A DNA stretch of 64,000 nt, taken from assembly GCA_021462855.1 (NCBI GenBank), contig JAJTXQ010000009.1, positions 1 through 64,000 of the forward strand, written 5' to 3'. The position numbers were made by a program, and so were the translations under genes. The DNA comes from Dehalococcoidia bacterium (GTDB lineage Bacteria; Chloroflexota; Dehalococcoidia; DSTF01; JACRBR01). Positions 7,785 through 16,274 of the stretch are shown here, one piece after another; position 1 is the stretch's first letter; every line of letters starts with the position of its first letter. The notes under the pieces are model-generated. The model had not been told where the DNA came from. It did not search any database and worked only from the letters and a program-made list of their open reading frames with translations.

Positions 7785-8234
7785 GTGGCCGACGAGGCGC
7801 TTCTCCAGCGCGGCACGTGCGCCGCGCTCGTGATCACCTGCTCCGACTTCCGCTTCAAGACCGCCGAACGCGCGCTGCCCGAATCGGCGGGCCTGCGCGA
7901 CGACTACGACCTGATCGCCCGGCCGGGCGCCATCCGCGCGCTCGTCGCGCCGCGCACGGCCAGCGCGCTCGAGAGCATGGAGGAGGAGATCGCGCTCCTC
8001 TGGCGGGTGCACACCTTCACGCGCGTGCTGATGCTCAACCACATCAGCTGCCGCGCGTACGACGACCTGGTGGCGCACGCGCCCGACGAGCGCGCGCTGC
8101 ACATCGCGCATCTGGGCGAAGCGGCGCCGCGCATCGAAGCGCTGTGCGACGGCGTCACCGCCGAGCCGTACCTCGTCGACCTCGTCGATGGCGCGCTGCG
8201 CGCCGTGCCCGCGGGGGCCGCTGCCCGGCGGTAG
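7785..8234 (+). CDS. Small beta-carbonic-anhydrase-like protein
   Basis: A 149-residue protein with the beta-carbonic anhydrase zinc signature: C19-S-D21-F-R23 near the N-terminus and H86-I-S-C89 (LNHISCRAY). The substrate-side segment IARPGAIR resembles the family's PGN/PGA strand. It is shorter than typical beta-CAs (about 200 residues) and may be a minimal or non-CA member. GTG 7785 is chosen because AAGGA sits seven bases upstream and the Cys motif follows directly. If active it would interconvert CO2 and bicarbonate in the cytoplasm. Confidence 0.7.
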   Translation: MADEALLQRGTCAALVITCSDFRFKTAERALPESAGLRDDYDLIARPGAIRALVAPRTASALESMEEEIALLWRVHTFTRVLMLNHISCRAYDDLVAHAPDERALHIAHLGEAAPRIEALCDGVTAEPYLVDLVDGALRAVPAGAAARR

Positions 8235-8312
8235 CCCTCGGCCCGCCGCTCGCGCGTCGCTGCGCGCCGCGCTCCCTACGAACGGCCCTTACGCAGCGCG
8301 GGCGCGCCCTCC

Positions 8313-8318
8313 TAGGCT
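8313..8318 (+). promoter_or_regulatory. Putative leaderless -10 element
   Basis: TAGGCT ends seven bases before the ATG at 8326, with no Shine-Dalgarno sequence between them. Confidence 0.4.
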
Positions 8319-8325
8319 GGCAGCG

Positions 8326-8682
8326 ATGAAACGCATCTCTCGCCTGGTGCAACCCGAGGATCTACGCGACTTGCTGGACCGCCCGCCGCGCGCGTCGATC
8401 GCCTACGTGCGCGGCGGGCGGCTCGTCGCGGCGCCGGCATCGTTCCGGCACGACGGCGGCCGCTACCTCGTCGCGCCGATCGGCGCACCTCCCGGCGCGG
8501 CGCCGCGCGACGGCGACACGGCGATGGTGCTGGTCGACGACGGCGTGTACTCGCTTCAGTTGCGCGGGCTGCGGCTCCGTGGCGTGTTGCGCCCGGCCGC
8601 GGACGCTGGCTGGTTCGAACTGGCGCCCGAGAAGACGATCGCATGGGACTACGCCCGCATGCACGAGCGCGCCCAGCCATGA
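8326..8682 (+). CDS. Pyridoxamine 5'-phosphate oxidase-like split-barrel protein
   Basis: A 118-residue protein with the beta-strand pattern of the FMN-binding split barrel (PNPOx-like) superfamily: RASIAYVRGGRLVAAPASFRHDGGRYLVAP resembles the first strands that bind FMN phosphate. It is short and lacks a clear C-terminal dimerisation helix. Substrate unknown; relatives include F420- or FMN-dependent reductases. Its stop overlaps the start of another split-barrel gene (ATGA), so the two probably form a translationally coupled pair, perhaps a heterodimer. Confidence 0.6.
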   Translation: MKRISRLVQPEDLRDLLDRPPRASIAYVRGGRLVAAPASFRHDGGRYLVAPIGAPPGAAPRDGDTAMVLVDDGVYSLQLRGLRLRGVLRPAADAGWFELAPEKTIAWDYARMHERAQP

Positions 8683-9122
8683 CCGCACCGCCGCGCATCC
8701 GCGCCCGCGGCAAGATCGCGCGCATCGCCACGGCGTCGGCGCGCGGAACGCCGCAGATCATGCCCCTGTGGTGGGTCAGCGCGCCGGGCGGCCGCATCCG
8801 CATGACCAACGGCGCCACGTCGCCCACGGTGCGCAACATCGCGCACGACGCGCGGGTGACGGTGCTGATCGAGGACGAGCGCGATGGCGCGCGGCGCGTG
8901 CTGCGCATCGAAGGGACCGCACGTTACCGTCCGGGACGCCGCGTGCTTCTCGCTACGCTCCTGCGCCAGCTCGCGAAGTACCACCTCGCGCCGCGCGCGC
9001 TCGCCGGCGCCGTCCGTCACCCGCGCCGCGTGCCGGCGATGCTGCGCTACTACGTCGAGCGGTCCGACAGCGGCGTGATCGAGGTGACGCCGGCGTCGGT
9101 CGAGATCGTCGAGCTCGGTTAA
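8679..9122 (+). CDS. Pyridoxamine 5'-phosphate oxidase family protein (F420/FMN-type)
   Basis: 147 residues. The opening IARIATASARGTPQIMPLWW followed by GGRIRMTNGATSPTVRNIAHDARVTVLI is the classical PNPOx-like split barrel seen in F420-dependent or FMN-dependent oxidoreductases. The RNIAHDARVTV block is the second cofactor-contact strand. The start codon overlaps the upstream split-barrel gene by four bases. The two proteins probably work together; the substrate cannot be read from sequence. Confidence 0.75.
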   Translation: MTAPPRIRARGKIARIATASARGTPQIMPLWWVSAPGGRIRMTNGATSPTVRNIAHDARVTVLIEDERDGARRVLRIEGTARYRPGRRVLLATLLRQLAKYHLAPRALAGAVRHPRRVPAMLRYYVERSDSGVIEVTPASVEIVELG

Positions 9123-9199
9123 CCATTCGCATCGCCGGCTCGCCCGGCCGGCATCGCCGATGCGACGCGCCGGCACGACAGTCGCCGCGACCGCTGCGC

Positions 9200-9205
9200 T
9201 ACCAT
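9200..9205 (+). promoter_or_regulatory. Putative leaderless -10 element
   Basis: TACCAT, preceded by GC, ends seven bases before the ATG at 9213. The same GCTACCAT context is found in front of the gene at 3474. Confidence 0.5.
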
Positions 9206-9212
9206 CTGAACG

Positions 9213-10589
9213 ATGGACATCCTTCCGTTCGTGCGCGAGGGGCTCGGCAACAGTTCGTACCTCGTCGCCACCGGCGACGGCACGGCGCTGCTCGTCGACC
9301 CCGACCGCACGGCGCAGCGCTACTTCGACGCGGCGCACGAGCGCGGCTGGCGCATCGAGGCGGTGCTGGAGACGCACCTGCACGCCGACTTCGTCTCCGG
9401 CGCGCGCGAGGTCGCCGCGGCGTGCGGCGCCACGCTGTTCGTCCCGCGTGACGCGGACTCCGCGTTCGAGCACCGCGCGGTCGCGCCGGGCGAGCGGCTG
9501 ACGCTGCACGGCATGGACGTCGAGGTGCTCGCCTCGCCCGGGCACACGCCGGAACACGTCGCGTACGTCGCCCGCAGCGCGCGCGGGCCGGCGTCGTTGT
9601 TCAGCGGCGGGTCGCTGATCGTCGGCGGCGCCGCGCGCACCGACCTCATCGCGCCGGAGATGACGGATGAGCTCACGCACGCGCAGTACCGCACGCTCCG
9701 CACCGCCTTCGCCGCGCTCGGCGACGAGACGCTGCTGCTGCCGCCGCACGGCGCCGGTTCGTTCTGCTCCGCCGGCAGCTCCGGCGACCGCACATCGACG
9801 CTCGGCGCGGAGCGCGCCCACAACCAGGCGATGCGCATCGACGACGAGGAGGCGTTCGCGCGCTGGTTCATCTCCACGTTCCCCGCAATCCCGGCGTACT
9901 ACGCGCGCATGCGGCCGCTGAACCAGCGCGGCCCCCGCCTCCGCGGCGACATCGCGATGCCGCCGCCGCTCACCGCCGGGGAGTTCGATGCCGCGCGCGC
10001 CGGCGCGACGGTCGTGGACCTGCGCCCCGGGCCGGAGTACATGCGCGCGCACATCCCAGCCTCGCTCAGCAACGCGATCCGCGACGCCTACGCCGTGTGG
10101 CTCGGCTGGCTCGTGCCCGAAGACGCCTCGCTGCTGTTCATCGCGCAGGACGCGGCGGCCCTGGCGCGGGCGATCGACGAATCGCTGCTCGTCGGCTACG
10201 AGCGATTCGCCGGCTATCTCGATGGCGGGTTCGCGGCGTGGGAGCGCGCCGGACTACCGGCCGCATCGGCGCCGCTCGACAGCGTGGCGGAAGCGCGCGC
10301 CGCCCTCATCGCGGGCGCGACGCCGCTGGACGTGCGTGAGCCGGACGAATACCGGGGCGGCCACATCGAAGACGCGATCGCCGCGCCGCTCGGCACGCTG
10401 CCAGCGCGGGTCGCGGAACTGCGCGAGCGCGGCCCGCTCGTCGTGTACTGCGGCGCCGGCGAGCGCTCGACGACCGCCGTCTCGCTGCTCGAACGCGCAG
10501 GCGTGCGCGACGCGCGCAACCTCGCCGGCGGCCTCGACGCCTGGCGCGATGCCGGCCAGCCCATCGTCACGCACAGCGGAGAGCGCTGA
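9213..10589 (+). CDS. Persulfide dioxygenase-like MBL-fold protein fused to two rhodanese domains
   Basis: 458 residues. Residues 1-240 are a metallo-beta-lactamase fold of the ETHE1/CstB type: T54-H-L-H-A-D59-F, GHTPEHVAY and LPPHGAG. The usual HxHxDH reads HxHxDF, losing one second-site ligand; ETHE1-type enzymes use a single iron, so activity is still plausible. Residues about 250-345 form a rhodanese domain with no catalytic Cys. Residues about 360-450 form a second rhodanese with C413 in VVYCGAGERSTTA. Expected role: oxidation of glutathione- or enzyme-bound persulfide to sulfite or thiosulfate in sulfide detoxification. Confidence 0.87.
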   Translation: MDILPFVREGLGNSSYLVATGDGTALLVDPDRTAQRYFDAAHERGWRIEAVLETHLHADFVSGAREVAAACGATLFVPRDADSAFEHRAVAPGERLTLHGMDVEVLASPGHTPEHVAYVARSARGPASLFSGGSLIVGGAARTDLIAPEMTDELTHAQYRTLRTAFAALGDETLLLPPHGAGSFCSAGSSGDRTSTLGAERAHNQAMRIDDEEAFARWFISTFPAIPAYYARMRPLNQRGPRLRGDIAMPPPLTAGEFDAARAGATVVDLRPGPEYMRAHIPASLSNAIRDAYAVWLGWLVPEDASLLFIAQDAAALARAIDESLLVGYERFAGYLDGGFAAWERAGLPAASAPLDSVAEARAALIAGATPLDVREPDEYRGGHIEDAIAAPLGTLPARVAELRERGPLVVYCGAGERSTTAVSLLERAGVRDARNLAGGLDAWRDAGQPIVTHSGER

Positions 10590-10714
10590 GTCTCCTCTTC
10601 GCGCGCCCGCCGCATCCGTGCGCTTGACGCCCGCGGCCGAGCAACCCTAGACTGCGCTAGTCACTAGTAATCTGCAAGCCTGACGGCAGCCAGCCTGCGA
10701 CGGAGGTTCGCCCG

Positions 10715-11491
10715 ATGTCCGACCCAACGGTGCGCCACGAACGAGCTGGCCACGTGCTGAAGATCACGATCGACAACGCCGAGAAGCGGAACGCGTTCGT
10801 CCCATCGATGATGGACGACCTCTCGGCCGCGCTCACATTGCTCGACCGCGATGCGGACCTGCGCGCCGGCGTTCTGTGCGCGGCGGGCGACCACTTCACC
10901 GCCGGCCTCGACATGCCGAAGTTCTTCGGCCCCGGCGCGGAACGGCGCGAACCGCCGCCCGAAGACATCGATCCCTTCCAGCTCGCGAGGATATGCCGCA
11001 AGCCGATCGTCACCGCCGTGCAGGGCATCACGTACACGATCGGCATCGAGCTGATGCTCGCGGGCGACATCGCCGTCGCCGCCGACGACGCGCGCTTCTG
11101 CCAGATGGAGCCAAAGCGCGGGCTGGCGCCGCTCGCGGGCGCGCACGGCCGCTTCCTCATGCGCATGGGGTGGGGCGACGCGATGTACCATCTGCTGCTC
11201 GCAGACCAGTTCGGCGCCACCGAGGCGCATCGCATCGGCCTGGTGCAGGAGGTTGTGCCCGCCGGCACGCAGGTCGGCCGCGCGATGGAGCTCGCCGCGA
11301 TCATCGCCGCCAACGCGCCGCTGGGCGTGCAGGTGACGAAGTTGGCGGCGCGGAAGTTCTACGAGGCGGCAGAAGCCGCCGCACTTGCGGAGCTGCCCAA
11401 CATCCGCGCCACCGTGCTCGGCTCAGAAGACGCGAAGGAGGGCATCCGCTCGTTCATCGAACGACGCGCAGCCGTGTTCGAAGGCCGCTGA
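10715..11491 (+). CDS. Enoyl-CoA hydratase/isomerase (crotonase) family protein
   Basis: 258 residues with the crotonase fold. The oxyanion-hole segment is AAGDHFTAGLDMPKF and the second is GITYTIGIELMLAGDIAVAADDARFCQMEP. The catalytic-glutamate region reads QMEPKRGLAPLAGAHGR rather than the usual PEIxxGxxP, so hydratase activity is uncertain and an isomerase or hydrolase is possible. A GGAGG ribosome binding site lies upstream of the ATG. Unlike many neighbours it has a normal leader. Role: acyl-CoA metabolism, substrate unknown. Confidence 0.85.
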   Translation: MSDPTVRHERAGHVLKITIDNAEKRNAFVPSMMDDLSAALTLLDRDADLRAGVLCAAGDHFTAGLDMPKFFGPGAERREPPPEDIDPFQLARICRKPIVTAVQGITYTIGIELMLAGDIAVAADDARFCQMEPKRGLAPLAGAHGRFLMRMGWGDAMYHLLLADQFGATEAHRIGLVQEVVPAGTQVGRAMELAAIIAANAPLGVQVTKLAARKFYEAAEAAALAELPNIRATVLGSEDAKEGIRSFIERRAAVFEGR

Positions 11492-11520
11492 GCGGCGTCG
11501 CGCGTCCACCGCTCGCCGGG

Positions 11521-11526
11521 TACGCT
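11521..11526 (+). promoter_or_regulatory. Putative leaderless -10 element
   Basis: TACGCT ends six bases before the ATG at 11533, with no Shine-Dalgarno sequence between. Confidence 0.4.
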
Positions 11527-11532
11527 TCGGCC

Positions 11533-12180
11533 ATGTTCGGGCTGCGGGAGCTTCGGCGCGCGATCCGCGATGACCTCGTCGCGCAGGATCACTTCGCGAT
11601 CGGGCCCGGCTGGGCGCCCGAGGGCCGCGGACCGCGCGCGATGTGGTGGCGCTACCGGCGCAACCACCACGCCGCCGGCATCATGATCCTGTACCGCGTG
11701 CGCGAGTGGGCGCGCCGCCGCCCGACGCTCTTCTTGCCCGGCCTCTGCGACCGCGCGATGGAGATCGTGCACCACACATCGATCAGTCGCGAGGTGTCGC
11801 TCGGCCGCGGCGTCTACTTCCCGCACGGCGATGCGCACATCCACGGGCGCACTCGCGTCGGCGACTGCGCCATCATCGGCGTGCACTCCGCGATCGGCCT
11901 GCGCGGCAGCTTCTTCAGCGAGCAGATGGGCACGGGCGGGCCGCAGATCGGCGCGTACGCGCGGATTGGCACCGGCGCGCGCGTGCTCGGCGCGATCACC
12001 GTCGGCGACCGCGCCGTCGTCGGCGCCGGCGCCGTCGTGCTCGAAGATGTGCCGGAGGCGGCGACCGTCGTCGGCATCCCCGCGAAGGTCGTGCGCCAGG
12101 GCCCCGTAGGCGCCGAGCTCACCGCCGCGCTGGCGCGCCTCGAAGCGCTCCGCGCCATGGCAGCGGAGGAAGAGCGTTAG
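11533..12180 (+). CDS. Serine O-acetyltransferase-like hexapeptide-repeat protein
   Basis: 215 residues. The N-terminal helical part (RAIRDDLVAQDHF, MILYRVREWARRRP) is followed by a left-handed beta-helix of hexapeptide repeats, with VHHTSISREVSLGRGVYFPHG and IGTGARVLGAITVGDRAVVGAGAVVLEDVP, ending VVGIPAKVV. This layout matches CysE-type serine acetyltransferases, although sugar O-acetyltransferases are close relatives. It would acetylate serine with acetyl-CoA for cysteine synthesis, or a related hydroxyl. The 3' end overlaps the convergent ferredoxin reductase by four bases. Confidence 0.8.
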   Translation: MFGLRELRRAIRDDLVAQDHFAIGPGWAPEGRGPRAMWWRYRRNHHAAGIMILYRVREWARRRPTLFLPGLCDRAMEIVHHTSISREVSLGRGVYFPHGDAHIHGRTRVGDCAIIGVHSAIGLRGSFFSEQMGTGGPQIGAYARIGTGARVLGAITVGDRAVVGAGAVVLEDVPEAATVVGIPAKVVRQGPVGAELTAALARLEALRAMAAEEER

Positions 12181-13193
12181 AGCTTGAGTTCGCTCGAGTG
12201 GCCGGGGAAGAGGCGCGACTTCGGGTCGATGGCTCGCTTGGCGGCGTTTGCGGCGATCGCCGCCTGCCCGAACCCGGTGACGATCAGGTTCAGCGGCTCC
12301 GAGCCCTCCACCGCGGCGATGTCGCCCGCCGCGTAGACGCCCTCGAGATTCGTCCGCATGAAGCCATCGACGCGCAGGTGACGCACGTCTGCGAGGTCCA
12401 GGCCCCACGATTCGATCGGGCCAAGCGCCGCCTTGAAGCCGATGTTGATCAACACCGCATCGACTTCCAGGTCGCGCTCCTCGCCGGTGCGGTTCTCGTA
12501 GATCGTCGCGCCCTGCACTTCGGGCTCGCCCCAGACGCGCTTCAGCTCCCAGAACGTCAGCATCGGGACGCCGCTCGCGCGCAGCGCGGCGAGGCTCGAC
12601 TCGTGCGCGCGGAACTGGTCGCGGCGGTGGATCAACGTGATGCTCTTCGCCCAGTCCTTGAGGTTCAAGCACCAGTCGACCGCCGTGTCGCCGCCACCGA
12701 CGATCAGCACGCGCTTGCCGCGGAACGGCCGCTTGTCCTTCACGAAGTAGTGCACCCCGTGTCCCTCGTGCTCGATGATCCCCGGGCGCTCGATCTTGCT
12801 CGGCGCGAAGGCGCCGATGCCCGCGCTGATCAGCACCGTGCGCGAGTAGTGCGCCTCGGTCGCCGTGCCCAGGCGCCACACCTGCTCGCCGGCAACATCG
12901 GCCCGCGTCAGCGTGTCGATGCGCGTGCCGTAGACGAACTCCGGCTGGAATAGCGAGCACTGTTCCACCAGCAACCGGACGAGGTCCTGCGCCAGGATCT
13001 TCGGGTGGCCCGGCACGTCGTAGATCATCTTCTCCGGGTAGAGGACGGCGAGCTGGCCGCCGGGCTCCGGCAGCGCCTCGACGACCTTCGTCGACATCTC
13101 GCGCAGGCCGGCGTAGAACGCGGCGAACAACCCCGTCGGGCCGGCGCCGATGATCGTGATGTCGAAGATGCCGTTGGGGTCGCGGTTGAGCAT
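12177..13193 (-). CDS. Ferredoxin--NADP+ reductase, thioredoxin-reductase-like type
   Basis: 338 residues. The FAD-binding motif is TIIGAGPTGLFAAFYAG near residue 13; the NAD(P) motif is RVLIVGGGDTAVDW followed by IHRRDQFRAHESS. FAD contacts at GVYAAGDIAAVEG and a C-terminal GFGQAAIAANAAKRAI complete the fold. The CxxC redox pair of thioredoxin reductase is absent, and the region GQLAVLYPEKMIYDVPG matches YumC-type ferredoxin/flavodoxin-NADP reductases. It transfers electrons between NADPH and ferredoxin. A leaderless-type TAAGCT precedes the ATG. Confidence 0.92.
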   Translation of the reverse strand: MLNRDPNGIFDITIIGAGPTGLFAAFYAGLREMSTKVVEALPEPGGQLAVLYPEKMIYDVPGHPKILAQDLVRLLVEQCSLFQPEFVYGTRIDTLTRADVAGEQVWRLGTATEAHYSRTVLISAGIGAFAPSKIERPGIIEHEGHGVHYFVKDKRPFRGKRVLIVGGGDTAVDWCLNLKDWAKSITLIHRRDQFRAHESSLAALRASGVPMLTFWELKRVWGEPEVQGATIYENRTGEERDLEVDAVLINIGFKAALGPIESWGLDLADVRHLRVDGFMRTNLEGVYAAGDIAAVEGSEPLNLIVTGFGQAAIAANAAKRAIDPKSRLFPGHSSELKL

Positions 13194-13200
13194 CGCGGGC

Positions 13201-13206
13201 AGCTTA
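13201..13206 (-). promoter_or_regulatory. Putative leaderless -10 element
   Basis: On the minus strand TAAGCT ends seven bases before the ATG at 13193. No Shine-Dalgarno sequence is seen. Confidence 0.4.
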
Positions 13207-13338
13207 GCGAGCGACGATCGGAGCCGCTATCGGGGAATCGCCGATGGGTGGCGCGATCTGACCGCCGGCCAGCGCGAGCGGGCATACGGCCCACCTGCGG
13301 CAGCGCGGGCATCGCGGCCAGGCCGCCCGCGCAGCGGC

Positions 13339-13344
13339 TACAAT
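13339..13344 (+). promoter_or_regulatory. Putative leaderless -10 element
   Basis: TACAAT, preceded by GC, ends six bases before the ATG at 13351. No Shine-Dalgarno sequence is present. Confidence 0.5.
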
Positions 13345-13350
13345 CGTTGC

Positions 13351-14121
13351 ATGAAGCCCGATCCCGTCGTGTCGCTCCAGATCATCAACAACGAGCGGCT
13401 GCGGCGTGCCGCGGGGTGGGCCGAGTACCGCGACCTCGGCGGCGCGCTTTCGCTGACGTCCGACGCGCCGGTGGCCGACCTCCACTGCATCGAGAGCTTC
13501 ACCACCAACGCGCGCGCCGTCGAGTCACTGCTCGACATCGGCTTCGCGCTGCTGCGCGCGTTCGACCGCGAGCCCGCCGTGAAGGCCACGCCGCTCGACC
13601 AGCCGGGTGACCTTGCGAAACGGCTCGCGCGGCGGCACATGGCGATCAGGGAGGAGTCCGTAGCGATGGTGCCCCGCGGCGCCGCGCCGTCCGCCCCGCC
13701 GCCCGCCGATGTCAGCGTGCGCGTGGTGACGCCGGACGACGCGATCGCGTTCGCCGACACGGCATCCGCCGCCGGGCCGAAATGGATGCGCGCGCTCATG
13801 CGGACGACGACGCTGGCCAGCATCAACGAGCCGGGCCACACGTTCTACGTCAGTACCGTTGGCGGCGAGCCCGCCGGCACGCTGCACATGCTCGAGGATG
13901 GCTCGGCCGCCGGGCTCTACGCCCTGTCGACGCTGAAGGCGCACCGCGGGCACGGCATCGCGACGGCGCTGCTGTTGCGCGCCATCGCCGACGCGCGGAT
14001 GCGCACGTGCGACTTCATCTGCCTGCGCACGGCGGCCGGCGGCGACGCGCACCGCCTCTTCGAGTCGCTCGGGTTCGAGGAGGCGCACCGCTCGCTGCTC
14101 TGGGAGCCGCGCCGGGGGTAG
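13351..14121 (+). CDS. GNAT-family N-acetyltransferase
   Basis: 256 residues with a GNAT fold in the C-terminal half. Motif A (acetyl-CoA binding) is readable as AHRGHGIATALLLRAIADAR, preceded by the strand AAGLYALSTLK and followed by CDFICLRTAAGGDAHRLFESLGF, the typical motif B end. The N-terminal 110 residues form a separate domain, as in two-domain GNAT proteins. The ATG at 13351 is favoured because a -10-like TACAAT lies immediately upstream and the downstream sequence is conserved-looking. Substrate unknown. Confidence 0.85.
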   Translation: MKPDPVVSLQIINNERLRRAAGWAEYRDLGGALSLTSDAPVADLHCIESFTTNARAVESLLDIGFALLRAFDREPAVKATPLDQPGDLAKRLARRHMAIREESVAMVPRGAAPSAPPPADVSVRVVTPDDAIAFADTASAAGPKWMRALMRTTTLASINEPGHTFYVSTVGGEPAGTLHMLEDGSAAGLYALSTLKAHRGHGIATALLLRAIADARMRTCDFICLRTAAGGDAHRLFESLGFEEAHRSLLWEPRRG

Positions 14122-14193
14122 GCGCGTTGCCCGAACGCGGGGGCGCCGCTACGCTCTCCGTACCCGCGCACCCCTTCGAAACGAGGCACAGCC

Positions 14194-15360
14194 ATGCAAT
14201 TCACGCTGTCCGATGAACATCGCCTGATCCAGGAGACGGCGCGCCGCATCGCGAAAGAGAAGATCGCGCCGCGCGCCGCCGAGATCGACGAGACGCAGGA
14301 ATACCCGCACGACATCTTCGCCGCCTTCCGCGACGCCGGCTTCACCGGGCTGACGATCCCGCAGCAGTACGGCGGCAGTGGCGCCGGCATGCTCCCGCTC
14401 GCGCTCGCGGTCGAGGAGGCGGCGAAGTACTGCTGCGCCTCCGGGCTGATGCTGCTGCTGTCTGCGCTGCCCTCGCAGCCGGTGATGATCGGCGGCGACG
14501 AACGGCAGAAGCAATGGATCGGCAGCGGCATCGCGTCTGGCGAAACGAAGGGCGCGTTTTGCCTCACCGAGCCGAACGTCGGCAGCGACGCGTCAAACCT
14601 CGAGACGCGCGCCGTGCGCGACGGCGACGGCTACGTGCTGAACGGCGAGAAGATGTACATCTCCGGCGGAACCGTCGCCGACTACGTCGTCGCGTTCGCG
14701 CGTACCGACGGCACGCCGGGGCCGAAGGGCATCAGCGCGTTCATCGTGCCGGCCGATACGCCCGGATTCCGCGTCGCCGGGCAGGACCGCAAGATGGGCG
14801 TGCGCGGCGTGCCCACCGCCGACATCGTCTTCGAAGACTGCCGCGTGCCAAAGGCGAATCTCGTCGGCGGCGCAGAGGGCCACGGCTTCACGCACGCGAT
14901 GCTCACGCTCAACTCGTGCCGGCCCGTCGTCGGCGCGCGCGGCCTCGGCCTCGCCGAGGGCGCGATGACCTACGCGCTGGAGTTCGCGCGCGAGCGCAAG
15001 GCGTTCGGCAAGCCGCTCGTCGACCTGCAGGCGATCCAGTTCATGTTCGCCGACATGGCGATCCAGATCGAAGCGTCGCGCATGCTCGTGTACCAGGGCG
15101 CGTGGCGCGTCGACCAGGGCCACTACAAGCGCGAGGACGCGGCGTACCTGTCGATCGCCAAGGCGCACGCGACGGAGACGGCCGTGAAGGTGTCGAGCGA
15201 CGCGTTGCAGGTGCTCGGCGCGCAAGGGTACATGATGGACCACCCGCTCGAACGTCATTACCGCGACGCGCGGCAGCTGATGATCGTCGAGGGCACGAGC
15301 CAGATCCAGCGCGTCGTCATCGCCCGCTCGCTGATCGAGCGCGAGCTGGTGTACCCGTAG
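14194..15360 (+). CDS. Acyl-CoA dehydrogenase
   Basis: 388 residues, the standard short/branched-chain acyl-CoA dehydrogenase length. Signatures: GAFCLTEPNVGSDASN (FAD and substrate binding), NGEKMYISGG, ERKAFGKPL, and the C-terminal QLMIVEGTSQIQR in which E366 is the expected catalytic base. It oxidises an acyl-CoA to the trans-2-enoyl-CoA, passing electrons to ETF. A GAGG-type ribosome binding site precedes the ATG. The downstream formyltransferase starts two bases after its stop, so the two are co-transcribed. Confidence 0.95.
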   Translation: MQFTLSDEHRLIQETARRIAKEKIAPRAAEIDETQEYPHDIFAAFRDAGFTGLTIPQQYGGSGAGMLPLALAVEEAAKYCCASGLMLLLSALPSQPVMIGGDERQKQWIGSGIASGETKGAFCLTEPNVGSDASNLETRAVRDGDGYVLNGEKMYISGGTVADYVVAFARTDGTPGPKGISAFIVPADTPGFRVAGQDRKMGVRGVPTADIVFEDCRVPKANLVGGAEGHGFTHAMLTLNSCRPVVGARGLGLAEGAMTYALEFARERKAFGKPLVDLQAIQFMFADMAIQIEASRMLVYQGAWRVDQGHYKREDAAYLSIAKAHATETAVKVSSDALQVLGAQGYMMDHPLERHYRDARQLMIVEGTSQIQRVVIARSLIERELVYP

Positions 15361-15362
15361 GC

Positions 15363-16274
15363 ATGCGCATCGCGCTGATCGGGCAGGCGGCGTTCGGCGA
15401 AGCGGCGTTCAACGCGCTGCGCGCGGACGGCCACGAGATCGTCGCCGTCGCGTCGGTGCGCGGGGCGCCCGAGCGGCCCGACGCGCTGTGGGCCGCCGCC
15501 AGCGGCGCCGGCGCGCCTGTCTTCCCCACCGGGCGCCTGAAGAACGACGACGTGCTCGATCGCTGGGCGGACACGCGCCCCGACCTCTGCGTCATGGCAT
15601 TCGTCACGCACATCCTGCCGGAGCGCGTAATCGACCTGCCGGCGCACGGCACGATCGAGTATCACCCGTCGCTGCTCCCGCGGCACCGGGGCCGCAGTGC
15701 GATCAACTGGGCCGTGCGCATGGGCGACAGCGTCACCGGCCTGACCGTCTTCCGGGTCGACCGCGGGATCGATACGGGGCCGATCTTGCTGCAGAAGGAA
15801 ACACCGATCGCGCCCGATGACACCGTCGGATCGCTGTACTTCGACCGGCTCTTCCCGATGGGCGTCGACGCGCTCGTCGAAGCGGCGCGGCTCGTCGAAC
15901 GGGGCGAAGCGCCGCGCATCGCGCAGGATGAAGCGCTGGCGACGTACGAACCACCCGCCGAAGACGAGAACAGCGGCATCGACTGGAGCGCCCCGGCGCA
16001 CGACGTCTACAACCTCGTGCGTGGCTCGAACCCGCAGCCCGGCGCACACACCGCGTTCAACGGCGCGATGCTCCGCATCTTCGACGCGCGCCTGCACGAG
16101 GGCGGCGCCGGCGCCGCGCCCGGCACGATTATCGCCGCCGGCGAGACGCTCGACATCGCGCTCAAGGGCGGCGTGCTTCGTGCGATGCGCGTGCAACCGG
16201 CCGGCGGCAAGAAGGTCGCCGCAGCCGAGTGGGCCGCCGCGGCGGGCGCGGAACGCGGGATGGCGCTCGGCTAA
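15363..16274 (+). CDS. Formyltransferase family protein (Fmt / 10-formyl-THF dehydrogenase N-domain-like)
   Basis: 303 residues. The N-terminal formyl-transferase fold carries YHPSLLPRHRGRSAINWA with H101 and VDRGIDTGPILLQ with D137, the catalytic His/Asp pair with the usual 36-residue spacing. The HPSLLPRHRG form is closer to the hydrolase domain of formyl-THF dehydrogenase than to methionyl-tRNA formyltransferase. A C-terminal OB-like domain (residues about 215-300) follows. It would transfer or release formyl from 10-formyltetrahydrofolate. The acceptor is unknown; coupling to acyl-CoA dehydrogenase hints at a catabolic rather than a translation role. Confidence 0.85.
   Translation: MRIALIGQAAFGEAAFNALRADGHEIVAVASVRGAPERPDALWAAASGAGAPVFPTGRLKNDDVLDRWADTRPDLCVMAFVTHILPERVIDLPAHGTIEYHPSLLPRHRGRSAINWAVRMGDSVTGLTVFRVDRGIDTGPILLQKETPIAPDDTVGSLYFDRLFPMGVDALVEAARLVERGEAPRIAQDEALATYEPPAEDENSGIDWSAPAHDVYNLVRGSNPQPGAHTAFNGAMLRIFDARLHEGGAGAAPGTIIAAGETLDIALKGGVLRAMRVQPAGGKKVAAAEWAAAAGAERGMALG

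Noticed and set aside
11359-12960. Large minus-strand frame over the acetyltransferase and ferredoxin reductase
   Set aside because: Composition is Arg/Ala-rich without motifs. It overlaps two well-supported genes and has no start signals.
14514-16274. 586-codon plus frame covering the end of acyl-CoA dehydrogenase and the formyltransferase
   Set aside because: Only the part from 15363 is coding (formyltransferase). The first 283 codons are an off-frame reading of the dehydrogenase gene, so this is not a real fusion.
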